Shown piece by piece: positions 55,261 through 64,000 of a stretch of 64,000 bases of DNA. Source of the stretch: Streptomyces tirandamycinicus (GTDB lineage Bacteria > Actinomycetota > Actinomycetes > Streptomycetales > Streptomycetaceae); the NCBI RefSeq assembly GCF_003097515.1, contig NZ_CP029188.1, positions 992,001 to 1,056,000 on the forward strand, written 5' to 3'. Position 1 is the first letter of the stretch; the number at the start of each line of letters is the position of its first letter. The notes beneath the pieces were generated by a model. That model saw only the letters and a list, made by a program, of their open reading frames with translations. It made no database searches and had not been told where the DNA came from. The position numbers were made by a program, and so were the translations under genes.

Positions 55261-56283
55261 TCAGAACCGTACGCTGGCCGCTATGGGCAGATGGTCGCTG
55301 GCCGTGCGCGGCAGCGTCCAGGACGAGACCGGCTCGACCCCCTTCACCATGATCTGGTCGATCCTGGCCATCGGGAACGACGCCGGCCAGCTGAATCCGA
55401 AGCCGTCGCCCGCGGCGCCCTGCGTGGAGCGCATCTGCGAGGTGACCGCGTTCAGGGAGCGGTCGTTCATCGTGCCGTTGAGGTCGCCGAGGAGCACGAC
55501 CCTGCCCACCGGATCGCGGGCGATCGCCTCGCCGAGCGCGTCGGCGCTGGTGTCCCGCTGGCTCGCGGTGAAGCCCGCGTTCAGCTTGACCCGCACCGAC
55601 GGCAGGTGTGCCACGTACACCGAGACGTCGCCGGACGGGGTGGCGACGGTGGAGCGCATGGCGCGGACCCAGCCGAGCCGGATGTCGACGGGCCGGGTGT
55701 CGCTCATCGGGTACTTGCTCCACAGGCCGACCGTGCCCTGGACGGAGTGGTAGCGGTACCGGGGCGCCAGTGCCTTCTCGTACGCCGGGACCGCGTCGCC
55801 GGTCAGCTCCTCCAGGGCGACGACGTCGGCACCCGAGTCCGCGACCTTGCGGGCGGTGCCCGCCGGGTCGGCGTTCTCGGCGTTCACGTTGTGCGTGGCG
55901 ACGGTGAGTTCCCCGTCGCCGCCCGCCTTGTCCGAGAGGAGTCCGCCGAAGAGGTTCAGCCACACGATCGCGGGGACGGTCAGCGCGACGAGCGCGGTCG
56001 CGGAGCGCCGCAGGAGCGCGAGGACCAGCAGCACCGGGACCAGAAGCCCCAGCCAGGGCAGGAACGTCTCGGTGAGGCTGCCCACGTTGCCGACCCGGTT
56101 GGGGATCTGCGCGTGCAGGATCATCAGCAGGCCGGTGGCCACCGCGACGGCCGCGACGACGAAGCCGCGCCGCCAGATGCCGGGATCGCCTCGCCAGGAA
56201 TGGAGCAGGGCCCGGATCCGGGAACCGGAGCGGGGGTCCTCCGCGCTGCCGTGTTCCGTCTCCGTCATGTATGCCTGCCGCAT
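55261..56283 (-). CDS. Membrane-anchored endonuclease/exonuclease/phosphatase family protein
   Basis: 340 residues. The N-terminal part holds three hydrophobic helices (about 36-58, 66-88, 92-112). The EEP domain follows, with THNVNAENADP, VVALEELTGD (metal Glu), GDLNGTMND (Asp and Asn) and the terminal TASDHLPIAA with the catalytic Asp-His. The active site is expected outside the membrane. Substrates of such proteins range from nucleic acids to phospholipids and cannot be told here. Starts at 56283 and 56268 are both possible; the first has GAGGA ahead. Confidence 0.88.
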   Translation of the reverse strand: MRQAYMTETEHGSAEDPRSGSRIRALLHSWRGDPGIWRRGFVVAAVAVATGLLMILHAQIPNRVGNVGSLTETFLPWLGLLVPVLLVLALLRRSATALVALTVPAIVWLNLFGGLLSDKAGGDGELTVATHNVNAENADPAGTARKVADSGADVVALEELTGDAVPAYEKALAPRYRYHSVQGTVGLWSKYPMSDTRPVDIRLGWVRAMRSTVATPSGDVSVYVAHLPSVRVKLNAGFTASQRDTSADALGEAIARDPVGRVVLLGDLNGTMNDRSLNAVTSQMRSTQGAAGDGFGFSWPASFPMARIDQIMVKGVEPVSSWTLPRTASDHLPIAASVRF

Positions 56284-56450
56284 GTGCGTAGTCCTCACTG
56301 CCTTGCCGTGCACACCCTGCCCGCCACGACCCTAGGCGATGCGGGGGGTGTTTCCGCCGTACGGGTTCGAGGACGGACGGCATCGGCGACGAGTTCCGAT
56401 CAAGGCCCTCGGCGGGGCGGCTGTGACAGAACGCGCATATTGGCCGCCGG

Positions 56451-56579
56451 GAGCGGGCACCCACCCGCGGCACACCGGCGGGGCGTTCAGACCGGGAGCG
56501 GGCACGCATCCCCGGCACACCGGCAGGGCGCTGCAGGGCGGAAGCGGGCACGCGCCGCGGCACACCGGCGAGCTATTCA
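56451..56579. repeat. 45-bp direct repeat at the 3' end of the TetR gene
   Basis: Units at 56451-56495, 56496-56540 and 56542-56579 (partial) share gagcgggcac and ggcacaccggc with a 45-bp period. The third copy runs into the TetR stop codon. In the 293-bp gap that contains it I saw no gene. Confidence 0.7.
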
Positions 56580-57395
56580 GGCCGAGGGCGGACCGAGGCC
56601 CTCCAGTACGGCCGTGACCATGCGCTCCGCGAGATCGCCGGGCAGCGGGGCGTCGGGCCGCATCACCGCGCGCACCAGCATCGGGCCGACGATCAGATCG
56701 TTGAGCAGGTCGATGTCCAGGTCGTCGCGGATCTCGCCGCGGGCGACACCCCGGCGAAGGATCTCCAGCACCATCGCCCGGCGCGGGTCGATCACGGTCG
56801 CGACGTACGCGTCCCACAGTCTGGGGTGGCTCTTCATCTGGGCGCGGACGTTGTGCAGCAGCGCCGACGAGCGCTGGGCGAGTCCGCGGAGACGGACCGA
56901 CTCCAGCATCACGACGAGGTCGTCGCGGGCGGAGGTGCCGGGCAGGTCGGGGTCCGGCGGCTCGATGTCCCGCAGGACGTCGACGAACAGCTCCTCCTTG
57001 TCGGCCCAGCGCCGGTAGATGGTGGCCTTGCCGACCCCCGCGGTGCGGGCGATGCGCTCGATGGAGATGTCGCCCAGCGGCAGCCCCTCCTCCAGCAGCG
57101 CCACCACCGCCTCGCGGATGGACCTCTCCGCCGCCTCGCTCCGGGGCCTGCCGCGACGCGCGGCACCCGTACCGGCCCCGGGGGCGGTCACGGCACCCGG
57201 GCGGTCCGGTGATCCCGTGCCGTGTGTCACTCCGGTCCCGCTCGCCACAGCCGCCTCCACTCCGCCCCGCGCCTTCCCCCGTGTACCGACGTAGGGCCTG
57301 CGACCCGTCCCACGGTCCGCCGCTCGCCCCGTCACCCGGCCCGTCCCACGGTCCGCCCCCGGACGGGTACCCCGATTGTCGCGGACTCCGGTCAT
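56577..57395 (-). CDS. TetR-family repressor, coupled to MFS exporter gene
   Basis: 272 residues. The HTH region is about 85-130: [21 protein letters not shown], then [21 protein letters not shown]. The C-terminal ligand domain is of the TetR_C_16-like type ([13 protein letters not shown] onward). The ATG overlaps the exporter stop (ATGA). The first 80 residues are Gly/Arg/Thr-rich low complexity, so an internal GTG at 57230 may be the true start. It probably represses the upstream exporter gene through the 11-bp inverted repeat at 59023-59053. Confidence 0.9.
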   Translation of the reverse strand: MTGVRDNRGTRPGADRGTGRVTGRAADRGTGRRPYVGTRGKARGGVEAAVASGTGVTHGTGSPDRPGAVTAPGAGTGAARRGRPRSEAAERSIREAVVALLEEGLPLGDISIERIARTAGVGKATIYRRWADKEELFVDVLRDIEPPDPDLPGTSARDDLVVMLESVRLRGLAQRSSALLHNVRAQMKSHPRLWDAYVATVIDPRRAMVLEILRRGVARGEIRDDLDIDLLNDLIVGPMLVRAVMRPDAPLPGDLAERMVTAVLEGLGPPSA

Positions 57396-59011
57396 CCCCC
57401 GGCCACCCCCGCCGTCCGGCGCTCGTCCGGCACCGGCGGCGGGCCGTCACCGGGCTTCCGGCGGCCGGGCAGGTACGTCGCCACCACCACGGCGCCGACG
57501 AGCGTGACCGTCGCCGCGCACAGCGCGGCCAGGTGCATGGCGACGAGGAACGCCTCGTGGGCGGGCGCGATCAGGACCCGTCCGGCCGGGCCGAGCCGTT
57601 CGGCGACGGCCAGCGTCGCCTCCAGCGACTCGCCCGCCGCGTGCTTGGCCTCGTCCGGGACGCCGGGGGCCCGCTCCAGGGTGCTCTCGATCCCGCCCCG
57701 GTACGCGGCGGACAGCAGCGAGCCGAGCACGGCCACGCCCAGCGCACCGCCGATCTGCCGGAAGGTGTTGTTGATCGCGGAGGCCACGCCCGCCTTCTCC
57801 CTCGGCAGGGCCTGCATGACGGTGACCGTGACGGGCGACATGACGTGCCCCATCCCGGCGCCCTGGACGAAGAACGCGAGCTCCAGCGCCCACAGCGGGG
57901 TCGAGGCGTCGAAGAAGGCGAAGCAGGCGAGCCCGGTCGCGATCATCATCATTCCGGCCGTGCAGGTCGCCTTGGCCCCGAACCGGGCGACGGCCAGCCG
58001 GGCACGGGGCGCGAACAGCGACTGGGCGACCGCGAGCGGCAGGACCAGCAGACCGGCCTGGAGCGGGCTGTGGCCGAGCACGCTCTGGAGGTAGAACACG
58101 GAGAAGAACGCGACGCCCATCATCGAGAGGAAGGCCAGCGCGGTCGCGGTGATCGCGGCGGAGAACGCGGGGTTCCTGAAGTACGAGAAGTCCAGGGCCG
58201 GGTGGTCGACGCGATGCTCGTACACCACGAAGACCGCCAGCACCACCAGTCCGCCGACCAGGGGCAGCAGCACGGACCGGTCGGACAGCGAGGCGAGTTC
58301 CCCGCCGTGGATGATCCCGTAGACCAGGAGGACCAGGCCGACGATCGACAGCAGCACGCCGACGGGGTCGATCCGGCCGGGGTCGGGGTCCCGGGAGTCG
58401 GGGATCAGCAGGGCCATCGCGACGAAGCCGACGATCACCACCGGCACGTTCACCAGGAAGATCGAGCCCCACCAGAAGTGCTCGAGCAGCAGCCCGCCGG
58501 TGAGCGGGCCGAGGGCGATGGCGATGCCCACCCCGCCCGCCCAGATGCCGATGGCCTTGGGCTGCTCGTCCCGTTCGAAGACGTTCATCAGGACGGCGAG
58601 CGTCGCCGGCATCACGAACGCGGCTCCCAGGCCCATCACCGCGCGGTAGGCGATCAGCTCGGTGGACGAGCCGGAGAACGCGGCGAGCGCCGAGCCCGCG
58701 CCGAACACCGCCATGCCGAAGAGCAGGGTCTTCCTGCGGCCCGCGCGGTCACCGATCAGTCCGGCCGTGAACAGCAGGGCGGCGAAGACCAGGGTGTAGG
58801 AGTTGATGGCCCACTCCAGCTCCCCCTGCGTGGCGCCGATGCCCACGGGCGCGGGGGAGGCGATGGTCTTGACCGCGACGTTCAGGACCGAGTGGTCCAG
58901 CACCATGATGAGCACGGTGAACATCAGCACGGCCAGAATGAGCCAGCGGCGCCGGTGAACGGCTTCCGGCACCCGGGGTGGGGCGGAGGGTGCGCCCGGA
59001 GATGTGGACAT
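57392..59011 (-). CDS. MFS drug exporter, DHA2 (EmrB/QacA) family
   Basis: 539 residues, 14 predicted membrane helices. Landmarks are [13 protein letters not shown] in helix 1 (motif D1), [16 protein letters not shown] (motif A, about 84-99), and [20 protein letters not shown] (motif C, about 161-180). It should export hydrophobic or cationic compounds by proton antiport. No Shine-Dalgarno sequence precedes the ATG, and a promoter inside the operator would place transcription start very near it. It forms a two-gene unit with the TetR repressor. Confidence 0.93.
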   Translation of the reverse strand: MSTSPGAPSAPPRVPEAVHRRRWLILAVLMFTVLIMVLDHSVLNVAVKTIASPAPVGIGATQGELEWAINSYTLVFAALLFTAGLIGDRAGRRKTLLFGMAVFGAGSALAAFSGSSTELIAYRAVMGLGAAFVMPATLAVLMNVFERDEQPKAIGIWAGGVGIAIALGPLTGGLLLEHFWWGSIFLVNVPVVIVGFVAMALLIPDSRDPDPGRIDPVGVLLSIVGLVLLVYGIIHGGELASLSDRSVLLPLVGGLVVLAVFVVYEHRVDHPALDFSYFRNPAFSAAITATALAFLSMMGVAFFSVFYLQSVLGHSPLQAGLLVLPLAVAQSLFAPRARLAVARFGAKATCTAGMMMIATGLACFAFFDASTPLWALELAFFVQGAGMGHVMSPVTVTVMQALPREKAGVASAINNTFRQIGGALGVAVLGSLLSAAYRGGIESTLERAPGVPDEAKHAAGESLEATLAVAERLGPAGRVLIAPAHEAFLVAMHLAALCAATVTLVGAVVVATYLPGRRKPGDGPPPVPDERRTAGVAGG

Positions 59012-59022
59012 GATCGCAGCGT

Positions 59023-59053
59023 ATTTCTATACGGCACCGTCTCGTATAGAAAT
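59023..59053. promoter_or_regulatory. 11-bp perfect operator of the TetR-MFS unit
   Basis: ATTTCTATACG (59023-59033) and CGTATAGAAAT (59043-59053) form a perfect inverted repeat with a 9-base spacer, 12-42 bp upstream of the exporter start. Each arm contains TATA-type bases usable as a -10 box on either strand. This is the clearest operator in the window and belongs almost certainly to the coupled TetR protein. Confidence 0.8.
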
Positions 59054-59195
59054 GCTGGGCCGTTGGTGTCGGACCGGCCAACCTTGCGGCAGTGTGCCCG
59101 GGGCCACTTCACGCGGCGGGCGCGGGGATGCCACCATGGACGCGGTCCGGGGACGCCGTAAGGGCGCCTCGAGATGACGAAGGAGCCGATCCACC

Positions 59196-60062
59196 ATGAC
59201 GCTTCAGGCTGCCCGGTCGCAGCCCGCCGACAGCAGCGGCAAGGCGCTGTACGGCGGCAAGGGCACTCGCCGCATCTCCGTCCACGACATCGCCGCCGCC
59301 AAGGAGCGCGGCGAGAAGTGGCCCATGCTCACCGCCTACGACGCCATGACGGCGTCCGTCTTCGACGAGGCCGGCATCCCGGTGATGCTGGTCGGGGACT
59401 CGATGGGCAACTGCCACCTCGGCTACGACACGACCGTTCCCGTCACCCTGGACGAGATGGCGATGCTGTCCGCGGCCGTCGTACGGGGCACCAAGCGCGC
59501 CCTGATCGTCGGCGACCTCCCCTTCGGCTCGTACCAGGAAGGGCCCGTCCAGGCTCTGCGATCGGCCACCCGGCTGGTCAAGGAGGCCGGGGTCGGCGCC
59601 GTCAAGCTGGAGGGCGGGGAGCGCTCCCTGCCGCAGACCGAGATGCTGGTGCAGGCGGGCATCCCGGTCATGTCCCACCTGGGCCTGACCCCGCAGTCGG
59701 TCAACACGATGGGCTACCGGGTGCAGGGCCGCGGCGACGAGGCCGCGCACCGGCTGCTGCACGACGCCAAGGCGGCGCAGGACGCGGGCGCCTTCGCCGT
59801 GGTCCTCGAACTGGTACCCGCCGAACTGGCGGCCGAGGTCACCCGGTCGCTGCACATCCCGACCATCGGCATCGGCGCCGGCCCCGCCACGGACGCCCAG
59901 GTCCTCGTGTGGACGGACATGGCCGGTCTGACGGGCGGCAAGGTGCCGCGCTTCACCAGGCAGTACGCGAATCTGCGGCAGACGCTCGGCGACGCGGCGA
60001 AGGCGTTCGCCACGGATGTCGTCGGCGGTGCGTTCCCGACCGAGGAGCACACCTTCCACTGA
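59196..60062 (+). CDS. panB: 3-methyl-2-oxobutanoate hydroxymethyltransferase
   Basis: 288 residues; ATG with AAGGAG ahead. Motifs: MLTAYDAMTASVFDEAG, VGDSMGNCHLGYDTT (metal-binding Asp), KLEGGERSLPQ with the catalytic Glu region, and IGIGAGPATDAQVLVW. It adds a hydroxymethyl group from 5,10-methylene-tetrahydrofolate to alpha-ketoisovalerate, the first step to pantothenate and CoA. It stands alone; panC and panD are not in the window. The extra N-terminal 30 residues (relative to E. coli PanB) are usual in actinomycetes. Confidence 0.97.
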   Translation: MTLQAARSQPADSSGKALYGGKGTRRISVHDIAAAKERGEKWPMLTAYDAMTASVFDEAGIPVMLVGDSMGNCHLGYDTTVPVTLDEMAMLSAAVVRGTKRALIVGDLPFGSYQEGPVQALRSATRLVKEAGVGAVKLEGGERSLPQTEMLVQAGIPVMSHLGLTPQSVNTMGYRVQGRGDEAAHRLLHDAKAAQDAGAFAVVLELVPAELAAEVTRSLHIPTIGIGAGPATDAQVLVWTDMAGLTGGKVPRFTRQYANLRQTLGDAAKAFATDVVGGAFPTEEHTFH

Positions 60063-60147
60063 CCGCGTCCGGGCGCCGGTGGCCGGTCGGCCGGGCACCG
60101 GCACCCGTACCGGCACCACACACACCTCATGAGCCACTGCGGCACCA

Positions 60148-60185
60148 CGGCAGCCCGCCGATCTTCCCCCGTCGGCGGGCTGCCG
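60148..60185 (+). terminator. panB terminator
   Basis: A perfect 14-bp stem (60148-60161 with 60172-60185; core GCAGCCCGCCGA/TCGGCGGGCTGC) and 10-base loop, 86 bp after the panB stop. It lies between converging genes, so it may serve both. Confidence 0.75.
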
Positions 60186-60310
60186 CCTTCCCGGCGCGGG
60201 CGGGTCCTGCGGGCCGCCGAGGGCGGCCCGGGAGCCGCCGGGAAAGGTTCGGGAGCCGCCGGGGAATCTTCGGGGGCCGCCCGGGGAAGACCCGGGCGCC
60301 GCCGGCGTGC

Positions 60311-60967
60311 TCAGCCGCCCGTGGTGGCCAGCTTCGCCGCGAAGCCCAGGAACAGTGCTCCCGCCCCCGTCGTGAGACCCGCGGACAGCTTCCGACGGCG
60401 GCGGAACTGCGTGGCGAGGTACGTGCCGCCCAGGATCAGCGCGGTCACGTACACCACGCTGATGGCCTGGTAGACGAGCCCGAGCAGCGCGAAGGACAGC
60501 GCCGGGTACGCGTACCCGGGATCGACGAACTGCACGAAGAACGAGATGAAGAACAGGATCGCCTTCGGGTTCAGCACGGTGATCGCCAGCGAGCGCCGGA
60601 ACAGTCCCCCGCGTGACGACGGGGCAGGGGTGGCTGCGGTATGCGCCGCGGGCTTCTCGTCACCACGCCGCCACATCGCCCACGCCCCCCGGATCATGCC
60701 CACCGCGATCCAGGTCAGGTAGCCGGCGCCGGCGTACTTCACGACGGCGAACAGGAGCTCGTTGGCCTGGAGCAGCGAAGCGAGCCCGGCGGCCGTCGCC
60801 ACCATGAGCAGGGTCTCGCCCAGGAACACTCCCGCCGCGGCGCGGTAGCCGGCCCTCACCCCCAGCCGTGCGGCGACCGACAGCGTGAACAGGGAGCTCG
60901 GTCCCGGCAGCAGAATGATCAGCAGCGCGCCCAGGGCATAGGCCAACGGGTTCTGCACTCCCAGCAT
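60311..60967 (-). CDS. LysE/RhtB-family amino-acid exporter
   Basis: 218 residues, about six membrane helices. The N-terminal LLIILLPGPSSLFTLSVAARLG is the LysE family signature (PGP followed by small residues), and ITVLNPKAILFFISFFVQFV in the middle is its second hallmark. A hydrophilic loop with AAHTAATPAPSS separates the halves. It exports an amino acid or derivative, in the LeuE-like subgroup by impression; the substrate is not determined. Convergent with panB. Confidence 0.9.
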   Translation of the reverse strand: MLGVQNPLAYALGALLIILLPGPSSLFTLSVAARLGVRAGYRAAAGVFLGETLLMVATAAGLASLLQANELLFAVVKYAGAGYLTWIAVGMIRGAWAMWRRGDEKPAAHTAATPAPSSRGGLFRRSLAITVLNPKAILFFISFFVQFVDPGYAYPALSFALLGLVYQAISVVYVTALILGGTYLATQFRRRRKLSAGLTTGAGALFLGFAAKLATTGG

Positions 60968-61435
60968 GTCGGGACCCCTCTCCTCGTCCGCCGGGCCGGC
61001 GGGCGCTTCCGTTCACCGTGACTCCCGGAACGGCAGGGCCGCCGTCGATGTCCGCGCGACGGCGTCTCTTGCTTGAGGGAGTTCGGCCGCTCGTGGCCGA
61101 CCAGCCAAGCCCATGCCGGACTGTTCGGCAACGGAATAAGCCGCGCGGACCCGAGCGAGGTGAGCTCCAATTCGCCGCGCATCTGCCGGATCCCTCTGCG
61201 CGCATGTGCCGGAACTCTTCTCCGCGCGTCTGACGGGTCCCGGAACGACAGGGCCGGCGGCGCTCGCCGGCCGTGGAAGCCCTGCCCCGCCCGGGACGTT
61301 ACGGCCGTGCCGCCTGTACGGTCGGCATGCGGATCCGGCCGTCCCGGACGGCCGGTCCCGCAGCAGCCGTGCGGTACCCGCCGACCACGTACGCGTTCCG
61401 CGGTACCCGCCGATCACCCCCCGGGAGCGACCTCG
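60968..61435. other. Divergent intergenic region
   Basis: 468 bp between the LysE-type and M50-type genes. It contains ordinary sequence, with a small GGCCGGCG/CGCCGGCC hairpin at 61252-61272 and no credible gene. The first 170 bp has moderately lower G+C and may hold the promoters. Confidence 0.45.
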
Positions 61436-62242
61436 ATGACCTCGGCCACCACCCGCACCAGCGACCGGAGGATCTCGCCCGTCTTCCTCGGCATCGCCGC
61501 GATCACCGCGGTGACGGGCTGGGCGGTCTGGACGGGCTTCGCGAGCAGCCCGGGCGTCGCGGTGTTCCTGTTCGTGACGGGGGCGTGGATCGTGTCGCTC
61601 TGTCTGCACGAGTACGCGCATGCCCGCACCGCCCTGCACGGCGGCGATCTCACGGTCGGCGCCAAGGGCTACCTCACGCTCAACCCGCTGAAGTACACGC
61701 ACGCGGTGCTGAGCATCGTGCTGCCCGTGCTCTTCGTGATCATGGGCGGCATCGGCCTGCCGGGCGGCGCGGTCTTCATCGAGCGGCATCGGATCAGGGG
61801 CCGCTGGAAGCACAGCCTGATCTCCGCCGCGGGCCCGCTGACGAACGTCCTGTTCGCGGTCGTCTGCACGGCGCCTTTCTGGCTCGGCGCGCTCGACGGA
61901 GTGCCCCTCGGGTTCCGGTTCGCCCTGGCCTTCCTGGCACTGCTCCAGGTCACCGCCGCGATTCTGAACTTCCTGCCGGTTCCCGGCCTGGACGGGTACG
62001 GGGTGATCGAGCCCTGGCTGTCGTACCGCTTCCGGCGCCAGGTCGAGCCGTTCGCGCCGTTCGGGCTGCTGGCGGTCTTCGCCGTCATCTTCATCCCCGA
62101 GGTGAACCGTGCGTTCTTCGACGGGATCTTCGCCGTGATGGACGGACTGGGGGTGTCCCGGGCGGAGGTCGCCTGCGGCCAGGACCTGTACCGCTTCTGG
62201 ACCGAGCAGTACCCGCAGTGCACGGCGCTGCTCAACCGGTAG
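61436..62242 (+). CDS. M50-like (site-2 protease type) membrane metalloprotease
   Basis: 268 residues, about six membrane helices. The zinc site is LHEYAHART (HExxH at about residues 59-63) in the second helix and the third ligand is NFLPVPGLDGYG (NxxPxxxLDG, about 180-191). SAAGPLTNVLFAV is the usual short motif between them. No PDZ domain is present, so it belongs to the minimal type. It probably cleaves membrane proteins, but no anti-sigma substrate is encoded beside it. The ATG has GGGAG eight bases ahead. Confidence 0.9.
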   Translation: MTSATTRTSDRRISPVFLGIAAITAVTGWAVWTGFASSPGVAVFLFVTGAWIVSLCLHEYAHARTALHGGDLTVGAKGYLTLNPLKYTHAVLSIVLPVLFVIMGGIGLPGGAVFIERHRIRGRWKHSLISAAGPLTNVLFAVVCTAPFWLGALDGVPLGFRFALAFLALLQVTAAILNFLPVPGLDGYGVIEPWLSYRFRRQVEPFAPFGLLAVFAVIFIPEVNRAFFDGIFAVMDGLGVSRAEVACGQDLYRFWTEQYPQCTALLNR

Positions 62243-62282
62243 GCGGCGGCGCCTCGCCCCCGGCGGGCCGGTGGGGCGCGGG

Positions 62283-62462
62283 TCAGGGGGTGGGCGTCGT
62301 CCGTGCCCGGCCGCGGCGGATGTAGTAGATCGCCATGTTCGAGGACACTCCGGCCATCAGCACCCAGACGATCCCCAGCCAGCTGCCTTCGACGAACGAG
62401 ACGACCGCCGCGGCCACGGCGAGGACGCAGATGATCACGGCGTAGAGGGCGAGGCGGGGCAT
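62283..62462 (-). CDS. Tiny two-helix membrane protein
   Basis: 59 residues. The ATG at 62462 has AGGAG nine bases ahead. Two hydrophobic helices (about 4-23 and 28-47) are joined by EGSW, and the C-terminus is basic (YYIRRGRARTT). Family and function unknown. Convergent with the protease gene, 40 bp apart. Confidence 0.65.
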   Translation of the reverse strand: MPRLALYAVIICVLAVAAAVVSFVEGSWLGIVWVLMAGVSSNMAIYYIRRGRARTTPTP

Positions 62463-62616
62463 GGGGGTCGGCTCCTGTCCGGTCACGGGTCTTCCGGACC
62501 AGTGTCCCCCATGCCCGTACGGCGCCGGGTACGCGGCACCCGGACGGCCGGGGCCGGGTCCTCGGCCGGAAGCCCTCGGCCCGCCGGCGGACGCGGGTGA
62601 CCCCGGCGCCGGCCGG

Positions 62617-62654
62617 GCACCGAATCGGGCGCGGCCGCGTTCCCGGTTCGGTGC
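62617..62654 (-). terminator. npdG terminator
   Basis: GCACCGAATCGGG (62617-62629) and CCCGGTTCGGTGC (62642-62654) pair over 13 positions with one G-T, 6 bp after the npdG stop on the minus strand. Confidence 0.7.
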
Positions 62655-62660
62655 GGAGGC

Positions 62661-63371
62661 TCAGACGTCGGTGACGCGCAGGCCCGCGTGCGCCTTGTAA
62701 CGCCGGTTCGCCGAGATCAGGTTGGCGACCAGCGACTCGACCTGGTGGGCGTTGCGCAGCCGGCCGGAGAAGACCCCGCGCATCCCGGGGATGCGGCCCG
62801 CGAGAGCCTGCACCAGGTCCGTGTCGGCCCGGTTCTCGCCCAGCACCATCACATCCGTGTCGATCTCCTCCACCGACTCGTCCTGGAGCAGCACCGCGGA
62901 CAGATGGTGGAACGCGGCGGTGACCCGGGACTCCGGGAGCAGGGCCGCGGCCTGCTCGGCTGCGCTGCCCTCGGCCGGCTTCAGCGCGTAGGCGCCCTTC
63001 TTGTCGAAGCCGAGGGGGTTGACGCAGTCGACGACCAGCTTCCCGGCGAGCTCGGAGCGCAGCGCCTCCAGGGTCTTGGCGTGCCCGTCCCAGGGCACGG
63101 CCACGATCACGACATCGCTGCGTCGCGCGCACTCGGCGTTCTCGGCGCCCTCGATGCCGAGGCCCAGTTCGGCGGCGGCACGCTCGGCGCGCTCGGCGGC
63201 CCGGGAACCGATGACCACCTTCTGCCCCGCGCGGGCGAGCCGGTAGGCGAGGCCGCGCCCCTGGTCCCCCGTACCGCCGAGGACGCCGACGACCAGCCCG
63301 GAGACGTCGGGGAGCTCCCACGGGTCCCTGGCGGCGGGCTTCGGGGCGCTGGCGTTGTCTTGAGAAGTCAT
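62661..63371 (-). CDS. npdG: NADPH-dependent F420 reductase
   Basis: 236 residues. The N-terminal Rossmann motif is VGVLGGTGDQGRGLAYRLA (about 28-46), with SRAAERAE after the second strand as NADPH specificity region. DVVIVAVPWDGH and VDCVNPLGFDKKGAY fit F420H2:NADP+ oxidoreductases, and the C-terminal part binds F420. The enzyme passes hydride between NADPH and coenzyme F420, supplying reduced F420 for secondary metabolism. A 20-residue N-terminal extension (SQDNASAPKPAARDP) precedes the fold, as is usual in Streptomyces. Confidence 0.93.
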   Translation of the reverse strand: MTSQDNASAPKPAARDPWELPDVSGLVVGVLGGTGDQGRGLAYRLARAGQKVVIGSRAAERAERAAAELGLGIEGAENAECARRSDVVIVAVPWDGHAKTLEALRSELAGKLVVDCVNPLGFDKKGAYALKPAEGSAAEQAAALLPESRVTAAFHHLSAVLLQDESVEEIDTDVMVLGENRADTDLVQALAGRIPGMRGVFSGRLRNAHQVESLVANLISANRRYKAHAGLRVTDV

Positions 63372-63474
63372 GATCCGACCTTACTCGCAGGTAGGAGGGC
63401 GGGCGGCCCCGTACGGGTGAACCGCGGCGGAACCGCTGCCCGAGACCGCGTTCGAGGGGACAGGATGCCCGCCC

Positions 63475-64000
63475 ATGGATGCCGTACGCGTCGCACTGCT
63501 GCGAGAGGTCCTCGCCGGGACCGAGTGGCCCGCGGCGGCCCGCGGGTTCGCGGGGACGCTGCGCTCCTCCGTCGTCCCGCAGGGCGGCGGGCTGCTGCTG
63601 GTGGGAACGGCCGAGTACGAGCCGTGGCACCTGGCCGCGCACCTCGTGGACGAGGCTGCCTGGTCGGGGCAGCCCGAGCTGGCCCCCACCCTGGTACGGC
63701 ACCGGGTGCGGCCCGGGGACCCGGCGCATCTCTCCGTGGGGCTCGGCCGGGTGGCGGCGGCCGGGCGCGGGCAGACGCTGCTGCTGGTGGCGCCGCAACG
63801 GCCGGACGCCGCGCTGCTGGAACGCGTCCACGAGGCCCGGCGCTCCGGGGCGACGGTGCTGTCGCTGGACGCCGGCGATCCGGAGGTGCTCGGCCTGGCG
63901 CACGAGACGCTGACGGTGCCCGGGACTGCGGAGGTCGACCTGGACACGGTGCAGCACCTGGTGAGCGCGGCCGCGGGCGAGAACGTCCCACCGCCGTCCG
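63475..64000 (+). CDS. Unrecognised protein, N-terminal part (cut by window edge)
   Basis: 175 codons without a stop to the right edge, with G/C-rich third positions throughout. The start is the ATG at 63475 with GAGGGGACAGGA upstream. The sequence has no signal peptide and alternates short strands and helices (LLLVGTAEYEPWHLAAHL, TLLLVAPQRPDAALLERV, GATVLSLDAGDPEVLGLAH), like a Rossmann-type or sugar-isomerase-like fold. I cannot name the family. Divergent from npdG, 103 bp apart. Confidence 0.75.
   Translation, partial: MDAVRVALLREVLAGTEWPAAARGFAGTLRSSVVPQGGGLLLVGTAEYEPWHLAAHLVDEAAWSGQPELAPTLVRHRVRPGDPAHLSVGLGRVAAAGRGQTLLLVAPQRPDAALLERVHEARRSGATVLSLDAGDPEVLGLAHETLTVPGTAEVDLDTVQHLVSAAAGENVPPPS

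Overview
The window is chromosomal DNA of a Streptomyces-type actinomycete. Evidence is the very high G+C content with G/C-biased third codon positions, frequent GTG starts, many 4-base GTGA/ATGA overlaps, a F420-NADP reductase, a eukaryotic-type glutamine synthetase (GlnII), a MalEFG/MalR locus and several large secreted hydrolases. From memory, the order glnII - malEFG/malR - glnE - glnA-like - nadE - panB matches the conserved core of the S. coelicolor chromosome around SCO2210-SCO2256. I saw no transposase, integrase, tRNA, rRNA or CRISPR array, so this is core DNA with some lineage-specific additions.

Layout. 1-2.5 kb: a sensor kinase (cut by the left edge) and its OmpR-type regulator, then a divergent serine beta-lactamase-like exported protein. 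2.7-6.6 kb: a three-gene set encoding a Fe(II)/2-oxoglutarate oxygenase, a SAM methyltransferase and a choline/carnitine O-acyltransferase. I consider this the best candidate for an undescribed small-molecule pathway. 7.1-9.3 kb: an unknown small protein, an ArsC-like protein and a secreted two-domain double-psi-barrel-like protein. 9.5-14.7 kb: a Gfo/Idh/MocA oxidoreductase, glnII, a secreted DUF1996 protein and a His-rich lipoprotein. 14.9-18.4 kb: a 648-residue membrane protein with a degenerate sigma-factor-like N-terminus, a small membrane protein and a TetR regulator.

18.5-35.5 kb is a maltodextrin/starch locus. It holds a secreted 1,775-residue amylase-pullulanase with two GH13 domains, a secreted alpha-amylase with a starch-binding domain, and an operon malE-malF-malG-alpha-glucosidase-lacI on the minus strand. 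Divergent from malE lie a second alpha-glucosidase and malR. The transporter is thus flanked on both sides by paralogous alpha-glucosidase/LacI pairs. The secreted enzymes would cut starch and pullulan, MalEFG would import maltodextrins, the two intracellular glucosidases would hydrolyse them, and MalR-type repressors would act at inverted repeats seen upstream of malE and the amylase gene.

35.7-46.4 kb: a PAP2-type membrane enzyme, glnE, a large exported PIG-L deacetylase-like protein, two tandem VOC proteins and a GlnA2-like glutamine-synthetase-fold enzyme. 46.5-53 kb: a DUF3105-DUF305 pair, an internal fragment of a hybrid histidine kinase (pseudogene), a CBS-pair protein, an alpha/beta hydrolase with a DUF998 protein, and an exported multicopper oxidase. 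53.3-64 kb: nadE, a membrane-anchored endonuclease/exonuclease/phosphatase protein, a TetR-MFS pair with a perfect operator, panB, a LysE-type exporter, an M50-like membrane metalloprotease, a tiny membrane protein, npdG, and the start of an unrecognised gene.

Short-period tandem repeats are common in gaps and at gene ends, including two separate arrays with a 10-bp period in the maltose locus. Database searches could not be run; family assignments rest on visible motifs and on memory of the families.
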